Positions 24,424-30,789 of a stretch of DNA of 34,321 nt are shown in pieces. Made by a program: the position numbers and the translations under genes. The notes beneath the pieces are model-generated. The model did not search any database, had not been told where the DNA came from, and was given only the letters and a program-made list of their open reading frames with translations. Source of the stretch: a virus; the IMG/VR virus record IMGVR_UViG_3300023284_001240, positions 1-34,321 of that record; one strand, given 5' to 3'. Every line of letters begins with the position of its first letter. Position 1 is the stretch's first letter.

Positions 24424-25091
24424 TGCAACTATCACATTCTGCTTTAGGGATTTTAAAAGATTGCCAAAGGTGCTTTTGGCTCGATCGTAATCAAAAATTA
24501 AGCCGGCCAAGGGGCATTTTTTCATCACTTCCTAATGGAATCGACATCCTTTTAAAAGAGAAACTTGAGGTATATAGGGGCGATCTTCCACCCACTTTGA
24601 AGGAATATGAGCAATTAAAAGGGTTCGTGCTTTATACCGGGAGTGACCTTAAGAAAATGAGGAATTGGAAAAGCAATCCGCTGCGCATGGAAGATTCATT
24701 TGGCAATATTCTCGTCGGCGCCTTTGACGATCTTTTGCATAATCCCGAGACTGACGAATTTTGCTTTTTGGATTATAAGACAAAAGGCAAAGAGCCGGAC
24801 CAAAACTACGTTGAAAAATATTATCAAACCCAGCTGAACATTTACACCCGATTTCTTGAATGTGGGGGGAAAAAAGTTGCGCCTTTCGGCGTGTTCCTTT
24901 ACTTTTGGCCTGTCACATCAGGTTCGGGATTGCTTGATTTTCAATTTAAACCATTCTTTTTAAAACCGGACACAAACGCCGCTGAGGAACTATTCAAAGA
25001 CGCAATTAGATGCCTCAGCGGACCGCTGCCGTCCGCTAATCCTAATTGCGAGTACTGCGCTTTTGTCGCTAAAAGATCGGAATCTCTATGA
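24423..25091 (+). CDS. Cas4/RecB-like PD-(D/E)XK nuclease with Fe-S cysteines
   Basis: A protein of 222 residues, start in TAATG overlap with the coiled-coil gene. LSHSALGILKDCQRCFW holds C14 and C17; the nuclease core has GAFDDLL (D102 or D103), FLDYKTKG with D117-Y-K119, and QTQLNIY (Q137, Y141). C209 and C212 (NCEYC) close the chain. Four cysteines at the two ends of such a fold are typical of Cas4/AddB-type iron-sulphur nucleases. Likely a 5'-end processing exonuclease. It is a second nuclease beside the one at 22905, an unusual duplication. Confidence 0.75.
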   Translation: MQLSHSALGILKDCQRCFWLDRNQKLSRPRGIFSSLPNGIDILLKEKLEVYRGDLPPTLKEYEQLKGFVLYTGSDLKKMRNWKSNPLRMEDSFGNILVGAFDDLLHNPETDEFCFLDYKTKGKEPDQNYVEKYYQTQLNIYTRFLECGGKKVAPFGVFLYFWPVTSGSGLLDFQFKPFFLKPDTNAAEELFKDAIRCLSGPLPSANPNCEYCAFVAKRSESL

Positions 25092-25294
25092 GCATGTCAA
25101 AGATTCTCCAAAACATTTACTTGCTCTTAAATCAAATCGGGGATCCTGGTTTATGTAAGGGCTGCGGAAAGCAGATTTGGTGGGTGACTTATAAGAGCGG
25201 TAAAAAAGCGCCTATCACCATGGAAGCTCTGAACCACTTCGCGGATTGCCCGAAGGCAAAAGATTTTAAAAAACAAAAGGAGCAACAAGTATGA
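25088..25294 (+). CDS. Small zinc-binding phage protein
   Basis: A 68-residue protein starting in an ATGA overlap. CKGCGKQIWW (C23, C26) and HFADC (H50, C54) form a CCHC-type zinc site; the C-terminus is Lys/Gln-rich. Such proteins are frequent in phage recombination operons, function unknown. Coupled to the next gene by another ATGA. Confidence 0.6.
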   Translation: MSMSKILQNIYLLLNQIGDPGLCKGCGKQIWWVTYKSGKKAPITMEALNHFADCPKAKDFKKQKEQQV

Positions 25295-25623
25295 ATAAAA
25301 CAGAATCGCGTCTTGAAAAACTCCGCGATGCTTTATCGGCGCATCCGGATTGGAAGACCAAGCAGTTTGCAAAGTATCTAGGTGTCAACAATGCGCTTGT
25401 TTATAACCTGAAATCAAAATTGAAAAAGATGAAGGGATCGTCTTTGCCAAAATCAACGGCGGGGCAAGGGGCAGATTCTTATAGCTGGCCGAAATTCTTT
25501 GGGCTACTACGGTCCGGAATCAAAGCTTTGGAGCAGGCGGCCGAGTATGGTGAGCGCGTCGTCGAGAGCCAAAAACAAGCGGCCCAAGAGGATCTCAAGA
25601 AAGCGCAAAGTTTTTTAGAATAA
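25291..25623 (+). CDS. HTH-like protein with C-terminal coil and slippery end
   Basis: A 110-residue protein. Residues about 20-45 (WKTKQFAKYLGVNNALVYNL) resemble a helix-turn-helix; the tail (70-108) is a Gln/Glu/Ala coil. The last codons before the stop contain T TTT TTA (25611-25617) in the phase required for -1 slippage, one codon before the TAA, and the -1 frame runs on to 25814. Either a frameshift product of about 174 residues exists, or this is a simple stop next to an unlisted reading frame. Confidence 0.55.
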   Translation: MNKTESRLEKLRDALSAHPDWKTKQFAKYLGVNNALVYNLKSKLKKMKGSSLPKSTAGQGADSYSWPKFFGLLRSGIKALEQAAEYGERVVESQKQAAQEDLKKAQSFLE

Positions 25624-25814
25624 AGCCGAGCCTTGCGCCTGATGGCTATGTAACCGACGCGGAGCATCGGGAAATAACTTTGCGGTATTGGGCTTGCCGG
25701 CGGTCTTTGGAGTTACTTCTCGGCCGTAGGGAGGGGATAAATGAAACACCGGAAGGTAAAGAGGCATCCGAGATCATACGTGGAATTAAAAAAAGAGAAC
25801 GAGCATCTTCGTAA
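25614..25814 (+). CDS. -1 frame extension without its own start
   Basis: A coding-looking stretch of 66 codons (APDGYVTDAEHREITLRYWA, then RRSLELLLGRREG) with no ATG or GTG start; its first possible initiator is an internal TTG at about 25680. Its frame is exactly -1 from the upstream gene at the T TTT TTA heptamer. The protein-like quality and the length argue for use as a frameshift extension. The alternative is a homopolymer sequencing error at the T-run that split a single gene. Confidence 0.4.
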   Translation, partial: FRIKPSLAPDGYVTDAEHREITLRYWACRRSLELLLGRREGINETPEGKEASEIIRGIKKRERASS

Positions 25815-25923
25815 TTTGCTCAAGACGTATACCTCTGGTATTAAGATTTTATTTAATTGGATGGATGTGTGGTACGCAGAAAGGCGTAAACGAAATGAAG
25901 TTCGCAACAGCAAAAGACCTTAA
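25741..25923 (+). CDS. Small basic protein
   Basis: A 60-residue protein with a very strong SD (GGGAGGGG, about 25728-25735). It is basic at both ends (HRKVKRHPRSY; RRKRNEVRNSKRP) with a helix between. It overlaps the -1-frame ORF by 74 bases and the next gene by 29. Basic character suggests nucleic-acid binding, but no motif is recognisable. Confidence 0.5.
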   Translation: MKHRKVKRHPRSYVELKKENEHLRNLLKTYTSGIKILFNWMDVWYAERRKRNEVRNSKRP

Positions 25924-26173
25924 ATCGGCCGGCTTGACGAAGAATAAGATCCGCAAACTGGTCAAAGCGGGAAAACTAGAAATATCGCACGTCAGAGTCA
26001 AAGAGACGGGGCAGATCGTGAAGATTTACACACGACCGAATCAAGAAGCACCACCCTTGCCCAAACCAACGCTGCCAAATCCAGCACCGACGAAGCGGTG
26101 CCGAAGTCTCAAAGATGTGAAAAGGTTTATCTCGAAATGGTGGCGTAGATTTTGGAGGAGAGACTTGACATGA
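25895..26173 (+). CDS. Small HTH-like protein
   Basis: A 92-residue protein starting at the ATG at 25895. Residues 1-45 (TAKDLKSAGLTKNKIRKLVK, then KLEISHVRVKETG) resemble a short winged-helix or MerR-like DNA-binding unit; a Pro-rich linker (APPLPKPTLPNPAP) leads to a basic Trp/Arg C-terminus. Coupled to the next gene by ATGA at 26170. A regulatory role is inferred from shape only. Confidence 0.45.
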   Translation: MKFATAKDLKSAGLTKNKIRKLVKAGKLEISHVRVKETGQIVKIYTRPNQEAPPLPKPTLPNPAPTKRCRSLKDVKRFISKWWRRFWRRDLT

Positions 26174-26364
26174 CGGATGTCTTGGGCGTTTATTTCATCC
26201 AGCAAATCTTAAAATTAAGGAAGCGGTCTTACCAGGGGGCAGACAGATTGTTTTTTGACCGCGTGAGGAGAAAGCTAAACGAAGGGCGGCCACTAGATAC
26301 TGGCGAAGAAAATAAACTGAAAGAATTATATGAGAAAGAGAGGGGTCCGGATGAGAGAGATTAA
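26170..26364 (+). CDS. Small hypothetical protein
   Basis: Starts at the ATG at 26170 (ATGA overlap, GGAGGAGAG upstream). It has 64 residues, helical and strongly charged (LRKRSYQGADRLFFDRVRRK, EENKLKELYEKERG). No family. Overlaps the YopX-like gene by 14 bases. Function unknown. Confidence 0.5.
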   Translation: MTDVLGVYFIQQILKLRKRSYQGADRLFFDRVRRKLNEGRPLDTGEENKLKELYEKERGPDERD

Positions 26365-26701
26365 GTTTAGGGCGTGGGATAGACGTCGAAAAATATGGGA
26401 ATACTTTACTTTATCGGAGGCGATTTCTGGAACTCTCCATGATATTAGTTTAGATTTAGAAAATGAATGTCAACACACCGGCATCAAGGCAAAGAACGGT
26501 GTGATTTATGAGGGGGATATTTTGAGGACAGAAGACGGCAAACATATCGTTCAGGTAATCTTTCGGGATGGTTGTTTCTTAGCCGAAAAAGATAGAGATG
26601 AAAATTACATAGCTGTCCATAACAGGTTTGAAATCATCGGTAATGTATTCGAGAATCCAGAGTTATTAAAAGCAAAATACCCGGAATCGGACGAAGGATG
26701 A
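26351..26701 (+). CDS. YopX-family phage protein
   Basis: A 116-residue protein starting at the ATG at 26351. It has REIKFRAWDRRRKIWEY, QHTGIKAKNGVIYEGDIL and a final FEIIGNVFENPELL, which are the standard YopX landmarks. YopX proteins are widespread in phage accessory regions; their biochemical role is not established. Coupled by ATGA at 26698 to the O-antigen ligase-like gene. Confidence 0.85.
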   Translation: MREIKFRAWDRRRKIWEYFTLSEAISGTLHDISLDLENECQHTGIKAKNGVIYEGDILRTEDGKHIVQVIFRDGCFLAEKDRDENYIAVHNRFEIIGNVFENPELLKAKYPESDEG

Positions 26702-27999
26702 TTACCCTCAGAGAAAGATACTCAATTCCATTGATCTTTTTAATTGCGCCGATTTTTTATTACGCGGACCGAATCAGTCCAAACATTCGAGATCAGCAAT
26801 TCACGTTTTTGATGGTAGCAGCTTACATCATTTTGGCCGTGCATCATCCGAATCAGTGGATGAGAGCATTTTTAGCGTATGCTGGGGTCATGGGACTGAT
26901 GTGGCGCGGGCCGATGACGGATTATCGGTTGATGTTCATTGGAGCGGGCGCAATCATTCATTGGGCTGTGCTGACAGCCTCAGGACTTTCAGAAGGAAAG
27001 ACGTACAGATATGCGGCTCTTGGGATCTTGATTTTCACGATTATCTCAATCGTTGTCCAAAAAGCAGGCGAAGACGTTTATTTTTTCCAGCAATTCGCAA
27101 AGTACCATCCTTCCGGTGCCTGGACGTTACCAAATTACATGGGTATTTACGCGGCCGTCACAGCACCTTTCGTGGCGTATCTTCATCCCACTCTCTTTTT
27201 TATTGCCATTATCCCAGCTCTGTATGCACGGTCTGTCTCGGTGGTGGCTGTTTTTATGGGTGTAACGGTTCTTTATTTTTTTAAAAAATCGTGGCTGAAA
27301 AGAGCATGGATACTGGCGGTGATTTATTTCGTGTTTGCGATTGGCGTGTTTGCGTCGTTTCAATCGGACATGAAGAAAGGCGGACAGCCTTATCGCCGGC
27401 CGATGGTTTGGAAAATGGTGTTGAGTAAGGCTTTTCGATATCCGGTGTGGGGGCAGGGCCCGGGATCATACAAAGAAACGTTTTTTTTGGAATTCCGAGG
27501 GATAGAGAAAGATTATTGGCTCAACGTGAAGTGGGATCCGAAGAACGAAGAAGCGTTCAAGAATAGGATTCTGGAAATCGCAAAAGACAACGGAACGGAC
27601 ACGACACGGCTTGAGGCAATCCATTTCAAAGACCCGAGAGGACCTTTTTGGAATATGAAAGGCATTCTCGATGAGCTGAGGGGAAAACGCGAGAACCCGC
27701 TGCATGGATGGGCGTGGGATCATCCCCACAACGAATACATTCTTTTATTTTATGAATTTGGACTGATTGGACTTTTGATTTTTTGTGGGTATGCGGTCAG
27801 TCTTATCCGAGATGCTATACGAACGGCTTATGCAAGTAAAGAGGCGATGAATGATGCGCGCTCTCTTTTATTTTCATTTCTGGCGATGCTAGCGCTTGCT
27901 TTCTTGCATTTCCCTTTTTCAATCCCGCGTCTGTCGATCCCGTGCATCGTGATTGCGGCGCTTTTAGAGAGGAGAATTAAAGATGAGTACAGAGAATAA
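26698..27999 (+). CDS. O-antigen ligase/polymerase-like membrane protein
   Basis: A 433-residue protein with about ten membrane segments. A large periplasmic loop (about 225-345) carries RRPMVWKMVLSKAFRYPVWG, GQGPGSYKE and WDHPHNEYILLFYEFGLIGL, the Wzy_C signature with its conserved Arg and His. These enzymes join or polymerise lipid-linked glycans at the periplasmic face (WaaL ligases, Wzy polymerases). Phages use such genes to change host surface glycans; together with the GT-C enzyme at 18837 this may alter receptors. Activity and substrate are not predictable. Start is coupled to the YopX gene. Confidence 0.8.
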   Translation: MITLRERYSIPLIFLIAPIFYYADRISPNIRDQQFTFLMVAAYIILAVHHPNQWMRAFLAYAGVMGLMWRGPMTDYRLMFIGAGAIIHWAVLTASGLSEGKTYRYAALGILIFTIISIVVQKAGEDVYFFQQFAKYHPSGAWTLPNYMGIYAAVTAPFVAYLHPTLFFIAIIPALYARSVSVVAVFMGVTVLYFFKKSWLKRAWILAVIYFVFAIGVFASFQSDMKKGGQPYRRPMVWKMVLSKAFRYPVWGQGPGSYKETFFLEFRGIEKDYWLNVKWDPKNEEAFKNRILEIAKDNGTDTTRLEAIHFKDPRGPFWNMKGILDELRGKRENPLHGWAWDHPHNEYILLFYEFGLIGLLIFCGYAVSLIRDAIRTAYASKEAMNDARSLLFSFLAMLALAFLHFPFSIPRLSIPCIVIAALLERRIKDEYRE

Positions 28000-28348
28000 A
28001 AAGCCCTCATTAACGGTACTGATTTTAAATTGGGTGGTTCTGTTTGCAATAATTTTCTGGATGACAATATTAGCGCTCGGTGTTAGTGGTTGTGCGTCTG
28101 GAATCGAAATGGGTCGATACATGGAAATGCAGGATCAGTTCCGAGCCAGAACAGAAAAAGATTTACGGATCATCATAAAAGCGCATAATAGAGTGGCGAA
28201 TGATGTGCGTAAATTAGAAGCATGGCAAGGGAATGTGAATGAAACACTCGAAGGCTTTAAAGCCGAAGAAGAAGAAAAAGCCGCAGAAAAAATCCAAGAA
28301 GAAAAAACTGACCAAGAAACAGAGCAGGTTCGTAGCAGCTCTGGTTGA
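27983..28348 (+). CDS. Membrane or lipoprotein with coiled coil
   Basis: A 121-residue protein, start with GGAG upstream, overlapping the ligase-like gene by 17 bases. A hydrophobic segment at 10-33 is followed by VSGC (C37), which may be a lipobox, then a helix with QDQFRARTEKDLRIIIKAHN and a Glu-rich tail. Topology fits a spanin or other envelope-anchored protein; a lysis role is speculative. The last 110 bases also encode the start of the small terminase in another frame. Confidence 0.5.
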   Translation: MSTENKKPSLTVLILNWVVLFAIIFWMTILALGVSGCASGIEMGRYMEMQDQFRARTEKDLRIIIKAHNRVANDVRKLEAWQGNVNETLEGFKAEEEEKAAEKIQEEKTDQETEQVRSSSG

Positions 28349-28769
28349 CACAGACGTTGATACAATAGCAGAAGCATCCCGCATCGCCGGTTATTGCGAC
28401 CGACATCAAGGCCATAATTCCCTACAAACCGCAACCGTACAAGAGGCCCTTAAAGATTTCTCCGATACTTTAGACGCTTACGGTGCGACGAAAGAAGTGC
28501 ATGCTTTAAGGATTTCGGAAGGTCTTCATGCTATGGAGACTAAATTTTTTCAGTTTAAGGGAAGAATCACAGCAGTCAAGGACGTGGTTAATTGGGACGC
28601 TCGCCTAAAAACGGCTGAACTCCTCGCTAAAATCCGCGGTTATATTCAGACCGGCGCCAAACTAGAGGTTAATCAATCCCTAAAGCAACTTGTCTTGGTT
28701 GTCGGATCCAGAAAAGACAGCTTCTTCAAACAAAAGCCCATCGATGCAAGCGACAAATCCAACGCTTAG
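28239..28769 (+). CDS. terS: Terminase small subunit
   Basis: A 176-residue protein. After a Lys-rich leader (residues 8-26) comes LTKKQSRFVAALVD and IAEASRIAGY, a small-terminase helix-turn-helix pattern, then a helical oligomerisation region (VNWDARLKTAELLAKIRGYI) and a polar C-terminus. It would recognise the phage packaging site and regulate the large subunit. Start supported by AAGGGA at about 28227. Gene order immediately before the large subunit fits. The basic leader is unusually long. Confidence 0.75.
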   Translation: MKHSKALKPKKKKKPQKKSKKKKLTKKQSRFVAALVDTDVDTIAEASRIAGYCDRHQGHNSLQTATVQEALKDFSDTLDAYGATKEVHALRISEGLHAMETKFFQFKGRITAVKDVVNWDARLKTAELLAKIRGYIQTGAKLEVNQSLKQLVLVVGSRKDSFFKQKPIDASDKSNA

Positions 28770-30210
28770 TCAAATGTTGTGGGAAGCACAGCCTAAACAG
28801 CAAGAGTTTCTTCATGTCATGGCTGATGAAGCCATGTACGGGGGAGCGGCCGGAGGAGGCAAATCGGATGCGCTCATGGCGTTTGCGATTATGTATGCTG
28901 AGCATTATCCCGGCGCCAAGATTCTCATTCTCCGGCGCACACTCGTAGAGCTCACCCGCGAAGGCTCCCTGATTCCAAGGTCACATGAATTGCTTGGAAA
29001 TACTCATTGGCGCTGGCAGGGGCAGGCAAAGAAGTGGCGGAACCCAAACGGATCAGTGATTGAATTTGGGTACTGCGAAGCCCAAAATGACGTTTACAAG
29101 TATCAGTCCGCTCAATACGAAGTCATCATTTTCGACGAACTGACGCATTTCACCGAATACCAATACCTCTATCTTTTCTCCCGTTGCCGGTCTCCGAGAG
29201 GATTCCCTAAAGCAATCAGGTCCGCCACAAATCCCGGGAATATCGGTCATGGCTGGGTAAGGCGCCGATTTATTGACGTCGGACCTCCTGGCGAGATTCA
29301 CACTGAAGAGTTCAAGAATCCATTCACCAAAGAGACTCAAAAAATGACGCGGGTCTTTATCCCTGCCCGGGTTGTCGACAACAAGTTTTTGATAGAGCGG
29401 GATCCGAATTACGTCATGTACTTGATGAATCTCCCAGATGCGGAGCGGCGCGCGCTCCTTGATGGGGATTGGGACTCTTTCGCCGGCCAGTATTTCAATG
29501 AGTGGAGGAAGGATCTCCACACCTGCCGACCTTTTCAGATTCCTGACTTCTGGAAACGATTCATCACGCTTGATTGGGGCATGGCGAAACCTACGGCGTG
29601 CCTATGGATAGCCCTTGCTCCGAATGGCAGGGCCTACGTTTACAGAGAACTTTATATTTCCAAAGAGATAGCAAGTGTTGTCGGCGCAAAGATTTATGAG
29701 CTGTCAAAAGATGACGTGGCAGGCCAAGGCATGAAAGCATTTGATCTGTTCACGGCCGATCCGTCTGTTTTTCAACGAAAAGGAGAGGGCGAGAAGTCAA
29801 TCGGGGTCACGCTTCAAGAGAAAATAGGGTACGACCTGATGATATCCCCATCCAAGAACGATCGCGTGATTGGTTGGACTATGTTGCGCGAATGGTTCGC
29901 ACCGGCCCCTGACGGCCTGCCATGGCTGCAATTCTTTAATACCTGCTTAAACTCTATCCGGACCATTCCGGAGCTGATCCACGATGACAAGCATCCTGAA
30001 GACGTTGATTCTGATGGGGAAGACCATTGCGGAGACAGTATCAGATATTGGGCTGTGCGGCGAACTAGGCAGACGATTGTGCCGGAAGAAAAGCCATACG
30101 AAAAATTACCTGATAAAGATTATGAGTTTTGGCGCCGATGGCATGAAGAGAAGAAGAAGCTTTTGGGCAAGGGTGGTGGAAAATTGAAAGACATCATTGA
30201 CATCATGTGA
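28744..30210 (+). CDS. terL: Terminase large subunit
   Basis: I choose the ATG at 28744 (488 residues), overlapping the small subunit; a TTG 54 bases earlier is possible. Walker A is YGGAAGGGKS (32-41), with K40; Walker B VIIFDE (127-132) carries D131 and E132. The nuclease domain shows LDWG (D277), TADPS (D339) and DHCGDSIRYW (D431) as its acidic set. This is the packaging motor and DNA-cutting enzyme of tailed phages, acting at the portal. All key residues are present. Confidence 0.92.
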   Translation: MQATNPTLSQMLWEAQPKQQEFLHVMADEAMYGGAAGGGKSDALMAFAIMYAEHYPGAKILILRRTLVELTREGSLIPRSHELLGNTHWRWQGQAKKWRNPNGSVIEFGYCEAQNDVYKYQSAQYEVIIFDELTHFTEYQYLYLFSRCRSPRGFPKAIRSATNPGNIGHGWVRRRFIDVGPPGEIHTEEFKNPFTKETQKMTRVFIPARVVDNKFLIERDPNYVMYLMNLPDAERRALLDGDWDSFAGQYFNEWRKDLHTCRPFQIPDFWKRFITLDWGMAKPTACLWIALAPNGRAYVYRELYISKEIASVVGAKIYELSKDDVAGQGMKAFDLFTADPSVFQRKGEGEKSIGVTLQEKIGYDLMISPSKNDRVIGWTMLREWFAPAPDGLPWLQFFNTCLNSIRTIPELIHDDKHPEDVDSDGEDHCGDSIRYWAVRRTRQTIVPEEKPYEKLPDKDYEFWRRWHEEKKKLLGKGGGKLKDIIDIM

Positions 30211-30243
30211 CCAAAAGTGATAGCCTTAATTTTTAGAGGGCGT

Positions 30244-30525
30244 ATGCTAAAAAAAGAACCGATCTACTGTCCGCGTTGTGGCAAACTTCTCGCAGTCAAA
30301 CTCCCCGACAATATGATTCTCGTCCGCTATAATGATTCCCGCGCTACACTAATCTCATCAATCATCGAAGGCAAGCTTGAGTTTGTGTGCGCATCCAAAC
30401 GTTATCGAAATGATTCTGGGTGTGGAGAGCGCGTCACGTTGCATTTTGCTGAAGGAAATCTTGATGGCGGAACCGTCACCATCGAACAAAAAAAGGCTGA
30501 ATTCCCATGCGGGATCGAGAACTAA
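30244..30525 (+). CDS. Zinc-ribbon protein
   Basis: Starts at the ATG at 30244 with GAGGG upstream; a GTG 27 bases earlier lacks an SD. The 93-residue protein has CPRCGKLL (C9, C12) and later C49 and C60 in a CASKRYRNDSGCGE stretch, then a beta-rich tail. It looks like a zinc ribbon of the Com or Mu-Com-like kind seen near phage packaging genes. Function unknown. Confidence 0.6.
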   Translation: MLKKEPIYCPRCGKLLAVKLPDNMILVRYNDSRATLISSIIEGKLEFVCASKRYRNDSGCGERVTLHFAEGNLDGGTVTIEQKKAEFPCGIEN

Positions 30526-30788
30526 GCGACGAACTCAGAAATATTATTACCTCAAAAGAAGCAGAGGTCACCCGGCTAAACGCGAGAATCCAACAGCTTG
30601 AGGATAAGCTGATGAGCATCCTGGATCCTACAGCCCTCAAGACTTTTCGAGCCATCGAAAGAGATCGGGACCAACATGGCGAACCAAAAGGGCCGATGGT
30701 TGTTGGCGAAAATGGTGAAATTCGAGAGCAAACCGCAGCCGATCGCGCAAAAGTAATGCAGGGAATGAAAGAGTTAGGGATAATGTAA
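30507..30788 (+). CDS. Coiled-coil protein between terminase and portal
   Basis: A 93-residue protein overlapping the previous gene by 19 bases. Residues 1-40 form a charged coil (SKEAEVTRLNARIQQLEDKL); the rest has a Gly/Glu linker (PMVVGENGEI) and a short helix. Its end abuts the portal start by one base. Probably a small packaging/portal-associated protein; no family recognised. Confidence 0.55.
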   Translation: MRDRELSDELRNIITSKEAEVTRLNARIQQLEDKLMSILDPTALKTFRAIERDRDQHGEPKGPMVVGENGEIREQTAADRAKVMQGMKELGIM

Positions 30789-30789
30789 A

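Noticed and set aside
28345-28366. TTGACA followed by TACAAT as a promoter inside the terminase region
   Set aside because: The spacer is only ten bases, far from 16-18, and the site lies in coding sequence.
30197-30224. TTGACA near the end of the large terminase gene
   Set aside because: The best -10 at 16 bases is GATAGC with only three matches, so it is too weak to call.
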